This document shows, piece after piece, positions 24,256 to 34,368 of a stretch of 64,000 nt of DNA. The position numbers and the translations under genes are program-made. The stretch is taken from positions 310,001 to 374,000 of the forward strand of contig JAEVHH010000001.1 in assembly GCA_017607445.1 (NCBI GenBank), read 5' to 3'. Position 1 is the first letter of the stretch; every line of letters begins with the position of its first letter. The notes beneath the pieces are model-generated. The model saw only the letters and a list, made by a program, of their open reading frames with translations, made no database searches and was not told the DNA's origin. This stretch comes from Histoplasma ohiense (lineage: Eukaryota > Ascomycota > Eurotiomycetes > Onygenales > Ajellomycetaceae).

Positions 24256-25746
24256 GACACTTTTCTCACTGATTCAAGAGATCAGCAGCACAGCTACATA
24301 ATCAGACAACAGCTGTTGCCTATCTAGAGTCTTTGATCTCTACAGACTTTGTAGAACTGCTTGACTGCACACAGTTCTACACACAATACTGTATAAGATA
24401 ACACAGTCATTTGAGCACACATCATCTGACAGCCCCCCACAGCAGTTCCAAGCCTATACAGGCAGTACAGATAGCACAATGTCTGATGCAATTGATTCAA
24501 TCAGTACAATAGATTCAATCAATGCAATCAATACAATTGATACAATCGGTTCAATCAGTTCAATCAGTTCAACTGATGTAAATGATTCAATCAGTATGAT
24601 TGACTCATCTATTTCAACTAGCTGTGGTGTAATCAGTATAGTCTGTATACTGACTCATTCAGTATACTTCTGACTGTCAGCATACATTTTTCTTCTCTTT
24701 TTTCACTGCTCTTTCTGTTTCTCTTTATTTCTTTTCTCTTATAATCTTCTTCAATGCTCTCTTCTCTCTCTCTCTCTGAGCTTGTGCTGGATTATATGAC
24801 TGTAAGATGTTACAGATGACACAGTCTTTTCTTCACTCTTTTCTTTATTTTTCTTTTCAGAATACTCATTTTTCTTTTTTCTTTTATCTGTCTCATCTGT
24901 TATTCTTCTGTTGTTAGAAGCACAGACAGTTCTCAGATCAATTGAGAAAGTTATTTCTCTTCATTCATTATAAAGTCTTTCAAATACAGCAGCAGTGATC
25001 TTCTTGAGAATCACACTATAGCTTCATCATGAATGATTATATATCAGATCAGAAGTGAATGTGCAGCTTAGAAAAATCCTTTTCAGTGAGCTGAGTCTCT
25101 TCAAAAGTTGTCATCTGAATTCTGTTTTCTTTCTCTCTGTGTACATAGAAATCTCTTCAGTGTAGCACATTTTCATACTCTTCAGAAGGCTTTTGAAACA
25201 CAGATGCTGCTCATGTTTTCTCTGAGATATTAAATTAATACAAACAAACAAACAAACAAACAAACAAACAAGTAGATATTTTCAGATGAATCTACTATCT
25301 AATTTAGTTTATTATTTCTGAGTTGAAAATCTGTATTGTATATATCAAATTCTGTTTTAATTATTAATTTTTCTATGTTCTTGTTATATTCTTGATGTTG
25401 TTCAACACTAAACATTTCTTCAGTATAATCAACTCTTGTCTGTATTTAACATCACACAAGAACTCATCATAAGCGCTGCTTGCATACAAATATAACAAAA
25501 GAATAATAATAATAATAGATGAGAGTATTTTCTATAATCTTTCTATTACAATATCAAATCATATAACTGCACTCATTGAAGTAAAGAAATGATATACAAA
25601 ATATTGAATAGAATTCAATCTTCATAGTATGTAATTAATTAATTAGAATTTAATTACAGTAATAAACAGTGCAAATACTAAACTACTTTTGAATTAGTAA
25701 ATATTGATTAAAAGTCTTAATAGTTTTAAACTTTTTATAAAACACT
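24256..25746. repeat. Degraded repeat with low-complexity tracts, no intact gene
   Basis: The sequence at 24479-24640 is an imperfect repeat of 'gattcaatcagt' units that happens to encode an Ile/Asp/Ser-rich frame. A (CAAA)8 microsatellite lies near 25240-25270 and an (AAT)5 run near 25503-25518. On the minus strand, 25240-24690 keeps traces of a charged, stop-riddled coding sequence ending in Lys/Arg/Glu-rich text; no family was recognised. This is the DNA into which copy A inserted. Confidence 0.5.
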
Positions 25747-26630
25747 GTATCTACTGCTGTTAATCTATTACTGCTGTCAATCTATCTATTGCTGCTAAGT
25801 TATTTTTTACTGTTAAGCTATTTCTCACTGCTAAGTTATTTCTCACTGCTAAGTTATTCTTCACTGCTAATCTATTTCTCACTGATTATTTTTTACTGTT
25901 AAGTTATTTCTCACTGCTAATCTATCTCTCACTGTTAATCTATTTTTTACTGTTAATCTATCTCTCACTACTAAGCTATTTATCACTGTTAATCTATTAC
26001 TGTCAATCTATCTATCACTGTTAATCTATTGCTACTAATCTATTGCTATCAATCTATCTATTACTGTTAATTTATCTCTGTTAATCTATCTACTGTGGTG
26101 AATCTATCTATTGCTGTTAATTTATCTATTACTATCAATCTATTTATTGTTGCTAATCTATTGCTGCTGTCAATCTATCTATCACTGTTAATCTATTGCT
26201 GTTAATCTATCACTGTTAATCTATTGCTGCTAATCTATCACTTCTGTCAATCTATCTATCACTGTTAATCTATCACTGTCAATTTATTGCTGCTAATCTA
26301 TTACTGTTAATCTATTGCTGTTAATCTATCACTTCTGTCAATCTATCTATCACTGCTAATCTATCACTGTCAATCTATTGCTACTAATTTATTGCTGATA
26401 ATCTATCACTGCTTGTTAATCTATTCATCACTGTTAATCTATTGCTGCTGTCAATCTATCTATCACTGTTAATCTATTACTGTCAATCTATTGCTGTTAA
26501 TTTATCACTGCAAATCTATTGCTGCTAATCTATTGCTGTCAATCAATCTATCTATCACTGTCAATCTATTTATTGCTGTCAATCTATCACTGTCAATCTA
26601 TCTACTGCAGTGAATCTATCTATCACTATT
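25747..26630 (-). repeat. Mutated minisatellite array (left array)
   Basis: About 880 bp of 14-bp units (aatctatcactgtt/c type) and 18-bp units (aagttatttctcactgct type). The reverse complement of the 18-bp unit of the right array (39840-40400) is aagctatccctcgctgct. Changing its C residues and CpG sites to T or CA gives the left unit, so the left array is the same satellite, inverted and transition-mutated. It adjoins a hAT relic on its right, as the right array does. Confidence 0.88.
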
Positions 26631-27592
26631 ATTACTAGTTTAAAATAGAACTAGAGTATAAATACACTAAACTTCTTTTTATAGATAATGATTTTTGATA
26701 ACACTTATAGCATTATATCATCTATATAGAGTAAATCATACAGAGGTCGGTTTCAAAAGTTTTGTTCAAGCACTAAAAACACCACAACAGTCACTAGAAA
26801 TTTATACTAGATTTTATATGTAAATTCTCTCTCATTATTTCTTCTGCTTTCATCTATAGTGAAGATATATCAATTCTCTTCTGACTGAGTTCATCTGCTA
26901 TATCAGCATAAAATTTCTCTCTTTTATATCAATCATGATGTATCTTGATAAGAATATATTCTTGGGCTGACTGCTGTTTTGTGGATTGTTCAAAGCTAGA
27001 AGCATCTTTTAATCAGTCATCACAGATATAAATATAGAGAAGATCTGAATTAAAGCCACAATCTTGAGCAGTTCTATAGATACAATTGATGATTTGAATA
27101 GATAGCTGAGTGAAATTGCTGATTTCTTTTGTAGTTTTATCATCAAAAGACTTCAGAGTCACTATCACAGCACAGATTGAGATATCTATATTGAGAGTCA
27201 TATTGAAATAAAAGAAAAGATAAATTTGATTCATCAATCTCTGAGAGATTATCTGCTATTTAAAATGAGGGGTAATTGCTTCTCATTAATGGTATCTATG
27301 ATATTTCAACTTGTATATCCGTGGTGTAGATAGTAGCTTAGCTGAATGAAACTTTTGAAACCAATCTCTGTAGTTTCATTTGATTTCATTTTACAAAATG
27401 AAATCAAATGAAATCAGAATCAGTAATTTATAAAAAGAATATGATCTGAGACTAAATTTATAATATAAACAGTGTAAAATGACTAATTTAATAAACACTA
27501 TATGAGATTAGAACATAGAAATTTGATAATAGAACTGAAGAATTCAAGAAATATTTAATCTTAGTTTTATATATAGTTATATAGTTAGTCTA
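26631..27592 (-). mobile_element. Non-autonomous hAT relic, truncated at the array, interrupted by mariner
   Basis: The reverse complement of 39504-39835 aligns closely with this stretch: 'actagttcaaaatagaact' next to the array, 'ataatgatttttg', 'tttataaaaagaatatgatc' and a terminal 'ctagactaact' at 27592. The outer flank 27593-27600 (gttttctc) would be its TSD, but the matching end beyond the array was not found, so the distal half is missing. A TA-flanked element (26741-27370) splits it. Confidence 0.8.
26741..27370 (-). mobile_element. Deleted Tc1/mariner-like element
   Basis: 630 bp bounded by TA dinucleotides (26739-26740 and 27371-27372). Terminal inverted repeats read CAGAGGTCGGTTTCAAAAGT and, on the other strand, CAGAGATTGGTTTCAAAAGT. 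The insertion splits the hAT relic cleanly; removing it restores the arm seen at 39710-39730. On the minus strand from 27237 a transposase N-terminus is visible, with IVTLKSFDDKTTKEIS and LSIQIINCIYRTA, like the helix-turn-helix region of Tc1-type transposases. The catalytic DDE part is absent, so it is a deletion derivative. Confidence 0.82.
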
Positions 27593-28120
27593 GTTTTCTC
27601 AAACTGCTTCTATAGATAAAAGATGACTGTAAAAATACTGTTACTGATTTTTTTGAGAATTGAAGAAGATATTATGATAATCTTTCTCTATCTTTTATCA
27701 GTCTTTTCAATGATAAAATTGACTGATGACTCTGACTTCAGTGATCTGATATAGACTGTAATGATATCTTTGAGTGAATGAGAAAACATTGTGAACTTCA
27801 TGATCACTTGATCTGTGTAGTACACACATATAGAGTAATCACAGATGATGTGCAATGATGTTGAATGAGTTAGAGGATTAAAATTATACAAAAAACAGTT
27901 GGAAGAGTGGAAAATTCAAATATACCCCTACATTCATGAGTAGTTGTAAGAATGATATTTAAAAGATTATAGAGCTAGAAGATGGAAATGAATATAAAGA
28001 AGGTTGCAGATAATTGTATATAGATTGTAATGAAGAATTTGATATCAAGAGCTTGCTATCTTAATGTTATACTTTTGTGGTGTTTTTAGTGTGAGCAAGA
28101 ACTTCTGACATGAACCTCCG
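27593..28120 (-). repeat. Relic E second copy, ending in a mariner-type terminus
   Basis: The part from 27593 to 27957 repeats 2040-2404. The segment at 28076-28120 is similar to the terminus at 26741 read in reverse: it shares a 17-base block (cactaaaaacaccacaa on the minus strand) and then AAGTTCTTG and a GAGG end. Normal-composition DNA begins immediately after, so this is the left border of the gene island. Confidence 0.6.
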
Positions 28121-28781
28121 TACATGTACTCAGTATTGCATGTAGCCCTGGCAAGGGTGTTGTACCCTCGACTGTCAAGAAAGCGGTCGGCCCGGAAAAC
28201 AACGGGACAAGCGCTCGTACGAAGTCGTGGGAAAATAGTCCTTGTGTAGACCTGCTAACTGGGACAGGATGGAATGAGATGGTGTGAGAGTATACACCGT
28301 AGTCTTTTACCATATATCCGTGGTCCCTCCCCAAATCATGGATGGCTCAATGACATCAGAATAACACAGTCTCCAGACCAGCAAAGATTCATTTGAACAA
28401 CCTCGGCAGCGGTTCCGATTTGTCAGCCCCCTCAATTGCTCATCAGTTAATTAAAAAAAAAAATTTTTTTAAGAAGAAAATGGGTTCTCAAGCATTTTTT
28501 GCAACAGCGTAGATAGTTTGGTTGTCGCTTTCTACATTTCAAAAAACTCCATTCCGCCCCACCTTCCACCTTCGTCTTTATATTTGACTGATCGTTTGGA
28601 ATGCCATTTCGCAACTCCTATTATAGAATAAGCCGCTGTTTATATGCTCGTACTTGCACATCCGATGCGAAGGACAGTGGGGTGGTAGGCGAGAGTTGCT
28701 GTTGGTATCTCTTGGGAGGCGTTGAGCTGCACCATCAACCACTGCTCCTCCACATAATGCCGCATGATCCAGTAGCCGTCC
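28121..28781. other. 5' intergenic region of the gene island
   Basis: Normal GC content, no supported gene. A run of 11 A then 7 T lies at 28453-28470. Presumably it holds the promoter of the oxidoreductase gene that starts at 28782. Confidence 0.5.
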
Positions 28782-30529
28782 ATGGCAGAAACACTGAATG
28801 TTCCCAAGTCAGTTGATATCGTCATCGTTGGTAGGTGGGCATTTTATTCTCCTCGCTCCTCACGTTCCCCGCGCATGTCTAAAATACCACTAATCGATAT
28901 TAATTTACTCCATGACTCGATGCAGGAAATGGACCCTCGGCCATGATACTCTCATATATCCTCCACGGCCATATTCCATTTTACAGCCCGGAGAAGCCCC
29001 ATCCGGATCCGTTACTCCATTCAAAGCTAAAGCACAATCCGCAGCTGCTCCATCTAGACATTGACCATTTGACAAGCCATTTCGGTGCATCTCGATTCCC
29101 ATATTCCACCCAAGCTCTTCCAGTCAACGCTCTTCTTGATGCTTTGATTCGTCCAAATGGAGACGACGATGATGGAAAAGAAACTAGCGTTCAGTGGCGC
29201 TATATGCCAGAAATGGCCGCTTCGCATCTTGTTCTTGGACATGCAAATCAGCCGGGAGGCCAATGGGCGGAGTGCCCCGAAGGGACAACCCCAAACATCC
29301 AAACATTGAGTTACGCTGGTATGCTCTCACTGCCTGGATACAGTTTCGCTGAGCACCATCAACATGTCCACGACTCTCCTTTGCCGCCGTACACAAGACC
29401 ATCAAGAGAAGCGTTGGCGGAATATCTCGCAGCTTACCCCACATCTGTTGGGATATCCAAATCAATTCTATGCAACCAGGAGGTCAGCAGGGTTGATCGC
29501 ACTGAGAATGGTTTCTATATCGGCTCACATAATATAACCTGCAAGAAGCTGATCTTGGCATCGGGGGTTTTCACCGAACGTATCCCTCCGAGACCTCTGT
29601 TGTTGCCATTGTTAAAATTACCACCGCTGACATCGACGCAACCGCGACGTGCCCCTCTCTTAGTCATTGGGTCTGGATTTTCCGCAGCCGATGTCATTAT
29701 TTCTTCTCATCCAGACCAACAGATAATCCACATTTTCAAATGGGAACTTGAAACCAATCCGTCGCCTCTGAAGAGTTGCCACCAGCAAGAATACCCCGAA
29801 TATGCTGCTATTTATCGTCTTATGAAACAAGCATCCGCCCAATTAACTCAGAAGAACGGGACAAGGCGCCCAAGGCAGGCACGTGGACTTTCAAACCCCT
29901 TCCTCGACAGTAGAAATTGGCAGGTTAACTACGAAGGTAGTCCCAACGCTGTTATCACGGATGTTGTGTTGGACAATGGAAGCGCCCTAGTCACATTCCG
30001 TCGAGAGGATGGGATAACACTCTCTCGCGAAGTAAGTGGACTAGCATATATGGTTGGCCGAAGGAGTAGTTTGAAGTACCTGAGCAAACGACTACGAGTT
30101 GAAATTTTCGGCAACGACATGAAAACAACCGCATGGGTTTCTAGAAAGACAATGCGCGCTCGGGCCTTGCATGGTTTACAAGTCACGAAAGATATATTTG
30201 TAATTGGAAGTTTGACTGGCGATTCGTTGATCAGATTCGCTTGCGGTGGTTGTATTTACGCTGCTGGAAAGCTCATCGAAGCAGGGCTCAATAAACAGAG
30301 TGGATCTGTTGAAGAAAAGCTTGGTTCTAGAACTCAAAGGAGCAAGGACTTCGACCCCAAAAGCGCATTTATAAACGGTATACTGGAGCATAGTCATGCC
30401 ACCATAAGGATCGAGAACGAATTAGAGAGGAATCTTGACACAGGGCAGGAAACGCACGTCCACTCCGATTCGATTGCAAATCCACTCAAAGGTTGGTGGG
30501 AATACCTATTTTCATTTTTTACCGGTTAG
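28782..30529 (+). CDS. OSGIN-like FAD-dependent oxidoreductase
   Basis: Two exons, 28782-28830 and 28926-30529 (GTAGGT donor, TGCAG acceptor), giving 550 residues. The intron splits the first Gly of the FAD-binding glycine motif: VDIVIVGNGPSAM at residues 11-23 is complete only after splicing, which fixes this start. Further marks are NQPGGQW (about 124-130), LASGVF (227-232) and a second dinucleotide site, IGSGFSAADVI (about 264-274). This pattern fits the OSGIN1/2-like branch of flavin-dependent monooxygenase-type proteins; the substrate is unknown. No signal peptide or membrane segment is seen. The stop lies just before the downstream, convergently transcribed PRP18. Codon use is normal and no stops interrupt the frame, in contrast to the TE blocks. 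Confidence 0.88.
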
Positions 30530-30659
30530 ACTGTTTGTCCTTGCCGATGATATTCCGGTCTGTATTTTTATTAAAGATAGATATCTACCTGAGCATTATA
30601 GACGCCTGGCTTATGAAAAGCAAAAGTCAACCCCGTGTCGAGAATGAAACAGCATAGCA

Positions 30660-31860
30660 TTAGCCCATGAGCTGAAGCTGGTCATCTGGAGGCCAGCGGA
30701 CCTGAGCAAACGTCAAGCATCTCTTAATACTCTGTAGGAATTTCCGTGTAATTTCGTCGCTCATAATGTGCGCTTGGCTCTTATCGCTTTGATGAAGCTT
30801 CTCTCGCGCAGACCTTTCATGGATACCAACCATAGTAACTCCGATTGGCCAGGCACTAAAACAATCAAGTCAGCAAAGGCAACTCGAATAGTATGGGTCT
30901 ATCAACATTTAGGAAGTTGTAAATTGGAAAATCGAGAAAAATGCGTTTCACTTACGCTTTTCCAATACTAAGTCGGAGATAACCGTCGTTCGCGTCAACA
31001 TAACGTCTGTCCTGCGCGCTTCGTACAATCTCCACCACTGGCTCAAGTATACTCTCTTCTAAATCACCATTTTCAAACTTCCTAAACAGGGGGCGAATAT
31101 TCTCCCTGGACTGCACCATGGCATTATAAGCCTGTTTCCCTTGGTAGCTGTTTTTTACATCGTCATCTCTCTTCGACAATGCGATTTCCCATTCCTTGAA
31201 GATCATTGTAAAGTAGGATGCCAGTTGTCGGAAGAGAAATCTACGATCTTCCTCATCTGTGGGCAACTTAGGGGGGACTCTCATTTCAGCTTCGGGGACA
31301 AGAACAAGGGTTGTCGCGATTGGCCTTTCAAGCATTTGTTGCTGTGGGGTTAGGGATCGCTGCAAAAGTCGTCGATACCGCTTTACACGACCCCTATGGC
31401 TTTCTCCAAAGAGTATCGCTGGCTCTCCCGCAGCCCTCAGCTTGTCAATCACCTCATCCTCACCGAGGTCTTCTTCATCGTCGACCAGGGGAGAACCCTG
31501 CGTCGAGTCATTTGGACTTCCCGCAGGAATCTCGGGAAGACCAAGTCTCCTCCTCCTTTCTCTCTCTTTAGCCACCGCTTCGGCTTCTTTTTTTCGCCTT
31601 GATTCCTCTGCCAGCTGTCTTCTCTTCTCGTCCCTTGCCCGATTGCGTTCGGACTGTTCCTGCTCAAACTTACGTTTCCGCTCCGCACGTTGCTCGCGTT
31701 CTTTGCGCAGTTCCTCTTGCTCCGCGTGGTATGCTGCCAACCTGGCCGCCTCGGTGTCTGATCGCTTCACATATGGCTTCTTAGAGTCGGAAGTGGCTGT
31801 GGAAATTTCGGGCGCCGTTGCCTTGGAAATTTCCTTCGCCATTAGCGAGGCGAAATCCAT
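30660..31860 (-). CDS. prp18: Pre-mRNA-splicing factor 18 (Prp18)
   Basis: Two exons on the minus strand, 31860-30956 and 30855-30660 (GTAAGT donor, TTTAG acceptor), giving 366 residues. Prp18 acts with Slu7 in the second catalytic step of splicing, associated with the U5 snRNP in the nucleus. Residues 46-110 form a highly charged Glu/Arg/Lys coiled coil. Residues 136-170 (EVIDKLRAAGEPAILFGESH) are the short splicing-factor motif shared with Prp4. The Prp18 domain begins about residue 205 and includes FRKFENGDL, SIGKA and, across the intron, WPIGVTMVGIHER. The exon junction restores the strongly conserved AWPIGVTMVGIH, which supports the splice sites. It is transcribed divergently from SAP18. 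Confidence 0.95.
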
Positions 31861-32274
31861 GGCGAGTTAGTGGTCGAAATCTGGATAACGTAGAGGTAAT
31901 ACGAGATAAAGTGATTGCAACGCAAACAACAGGTTATATCAGTGAACGTTTGTTGTTCACTTTCTGGTGGGTGAGGAGAGAAGAAATTAGAGAAGAAATT
32001 GTGCCGATTCCAAGATTGGAGACTTGGAAGCTTCTTCCCTTGACTTAAATAGCGCCACTTGAGCCAACCTACCGAAGAAGCTCGATACCTGGTGCCGCAG
32101 CATCCATTCTCCATCACCGTTTCTACTATCACGATCGCTCCGATCGCTCGTAAGAGGGGTTGAATTTGTGGAAATCTACACTTCGTTGGTGAAACTCGTC
32201 GTACACTCGTACAGCGACATTGTCCACCCACTCAACCTCGCGCATACAACACATGTGCACTCTCCACCGCCACG
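31861..32274. promoter_or_regulatory. Shared 414-bp divergent promoter of prp18 and sap18
   Basis: The two start codons face away from each other 414 bp apart, with no other gene between them, so both promoters and 5' UTRs must lie here. No single TATA or factor site can be assigned with confidence. Position and orientation are seen; co-regulation is inferred. Confidence 0.6.
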
Positions 32275-33081
32275 ATGTTGGACGATAAGTCTGATGCGCC
32301 TCCTAAGATTGACCGCCAGACAACAACACCGTTTCATCTGAAGCTGTTTTATAAACAACATTCCTTCCATAATCTCTCGGATTTCCCGATCCCTTTCCCT
32401 CCATCCACACGAAACGCAACCACAACCAACCACCCTCCTACGCTACCTCCGCACCTTCAAATTTACACCTGGCCGTCTTGTTCTCTACGCGAACTTGCTC
32501 AGCTTTTAACGTCATGTCTTCCATCGATTCTTCCAGATCCTGCTATTGGAACCCGCTTGAGCTTCCGGCTCATATACCCAGATACAAGAAATCAGGGAAT
32601 TGTGGGTGAGGGGTTGGGGAGGTATCTGAGTCGAGATATGGGCAGTGTCATTGTCGGACAAAGTCCGGTTGCAGAAAGACGGGAAAAGACTCTTCCAGTA
32701 AACGGGGCATTGAAGCTTCAAGGCGAGGAAGCGGATAAATGCTTACAAGATTTCCGCTTTGTGATTGGTGACTATGTCGATTGTGCAGTTCTCCCTCCTT
32801 TGGCCGATGGCTCTACTGCGCCGGCTATCATGAACAGGGGAGTAACGGGAAGTTCGGCAATTGGCGGAGGGATGAGGGCATTTGGCAATGGGCCGTCTTC
32901 CTTAAGGGAAACCGCGTTTGGCAAGTCAAGGGCCGGTGGATCGCTGAGTAGTGGAGGATTCCCCCCAACTGGCCCATCTGGAGTTCCTCCGGGGGAATGG
33001 AGAAGAGGGGAGAGGATCCCCGAAGTAGGAGTGCGTGGCTTCTCTCGGGGCCATGCAAAGAATCGTGGAAAGCCGTATTGA
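32275..33081 (+). CDS. sap18: Sin3-associated polypeptide SAP18
   Basis: Single-exon frame of 268 residues. SAP18 is a ubiquitin-like-fold protein known in the Sin3 histone deacetylase complex and in the ASAP/PSAP complexes linked to the exon junction complex. Visible family marks are the N-terminal IDRQTTTPFHLKLFY (12-26), HLQIYTWPSCSLREL (60-74), LSFRLIYPD (95-103), and the C-terminal strand FRFVIGDYVDCAVLPP (160-175). The loop at 40-60 is longer than in animal SAP18. Residues 180-268 form a Gly/Ser/Arg-rich tail, a common fungal extension. It shares its promoter region with prp18. ATG 32275 is the first in frame upstream of the conserved domain. Confidence 0.92.
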   Translation: MLDDKSDAPPKIDRQTTTPFHLKLFYKQHSFHNLSDFPIPFPPSTRNATTTNHPPTLPPHLQIYTWPSCSLRELAQLLTSCLPSILPDPAIGTRLSFRLIYPDTRNQGIVGEGLGRYLSRDMGSVIVGQSPVAERREKTLPVNGALKLQGEEADKCLQDFRFVIGDYVDCAVLPPLADGSTAPAIMNRGVTGSSAIGGGMRAFGNGPSSLRETAFGKSRAGGSLSSGGFPPTGPSGVPPGEWRRGERIPEVGVRGFSRGHAKNRGKPY

Positions 33082-33570
33082 ATTTGATATTCAATTTTGC
33101 TACGTGGTTAGAACTCACCTCCGTTTAGTTTCGTCGTCTTCGAGAAGGGAAACACCAAATCGTCGTTTTAACCCTATGTAAATGGACTTTCACATTTTCC
33201 ATCCTTGCTTAGTTGTTGTTGATTCCTCTCTATTTGTTTGCGAATTTGAGATATATTTTTTTTTTTTTTTTTGTTATACTCTTAACTACGTATTTCCACT
33301 CCTATGGACCCCACAGTTTACAGAATAGATGAAGGTTGACGAATACAGATAACCTCATGACATTAACCCATCCAGTTGGTTTTGATATACATTTGTGGCT
33401 TAAAATATGGCAACAAACTAGGGTTCTCCCAATTATGGGAGGGCAAATATTCCTGCTCCATGAAGAGGTAAGAGGAAATATACCGGCAACCGATTTGTCA
33501 ATAGGAGTAGTCGAGTTTCTCTCCCTGACAATCCATTTTGCATCCCACCTAGTTACAGAAACAACTTGTA
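33082..33570. other. 3' intergenic region between convergent sap18 and the NDUFB4-like gene
   Basis: Contains an 18-base T run near 33257-33274 and AT-rich 3' UTR-like sequence. Open frames on both strands at 33302-33608 overlap each other and show no domain, so no gene is called. Confidence 0.5.
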
Positions 33571-34064
33571 TCACTCCACTATCGTATCCCCTCTTCTCTT
33601 GCCTCTGAATTCGAGCATTCCCTAGAAGTTGTGAAAGTTATCGATCTAGATCAGCTTTGGTTCAATCCACTCGCTTCAAAACACGTGCCAAAACGATGGG
33701 GAAGGTGCAATTGACTGCCAATTGAGGGGGGCTCTGCACACTTACATCAGTTTTGTACCCGACGTAAGCCAGAACTCCAGGCACGAAAGCCATATAGCAA
33801 AATGAAATCCAGACTGTCCGCGGGGTCCAGCGGAAGTATTTATATCGGTTGACATTCAGCTCTACTCGAGTCAGTAGGATAAGTAAGAGGAACCTCATAG
33901 GGAGGATATCCAATAAGAAGGAAATGAAGCCATACCATAGTATTTCTGAAGGGCCGGATCAAGTGTCAAATCTGCGAGAACACTGTCAGTAATTGACGAA
34001 AGCCGATAGGAGAAGTCTATGGGGGGGGGGAGATGGGGATCAGACTTGGATTGGGGCCAGCCAT
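33571..34064 (-). CDS. Complex I accessory subunit, B15/NDUFB4-like
   Basis: A small four-exon gene: 34064-34046, 33971-33936, 33861-33746 and 33621-33571 on the minus strand, giving 73 residues. Splicing yields the order LDPALQKYYELNVNRYKYF, RWTPRTVWISFCYMAFVPG, YVGYKTD, then FRGKRRGDTIVE. The pattern of a short soluble head, an Arg-rich RYKYFRWTPRT segment, one membrane span (about residues 34-53) and a basic KRRGDTI tail fits the fungal B15/NDUFB4-like accessory subunit of the membrane arm of mitochondrial NADH:ubiquinone oxidoreductase. The first exon rests on a weak GTCTGA donor; the other junctions are canonical GT-AG. Exact subunit naming is inferred from motif memory. Confidence 0.78.
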
Positions 34065-34368
34065 TGTCGGGCCTTGCGTGGGTAGTAGTAGTTGTTGTTG
34101 TGGTATGTCTGCTTGGTGAAATCTGTTTACTTGCGCTCGGCTAATATTTGTCACTAGTGTCCTCGCCTGCCCCACCGAAGGTTTTTCCAGCCGAAAATTT
34201 GAACCACGCTCAGCTTCTTTGAACCCTTCTCTTTTCTCCTTCTTTAAATTCTGGGCATCGTTGCTCTTCTTTGCAGGGGACAATAATAACATCCTCGATC
34301 AATAGGACTTAGTTCGCTCTCCACTGAATGCACTACTGTCAATAACCTTAACTCCTCGGATTCATCAA

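Noticed and set aside
27593..28120. CACTA-type transposon end based on cactaaaaac
   Set aside because: The motif lies inside a longer match to the mariner-type terminus and has no 3-bp duplication.
31259..31870. 203-residue plus-strand frame
   Set aside because: Antisense shadow of prp18, Ser/Arg-rich because it mirrors the Glu/Arg-rich coiled coil.
33302..33608. 90-residue ORFs on both strands
   Set aside because: They overlap each other and the last exon of the NDUFB4-like gene; no conserved text.
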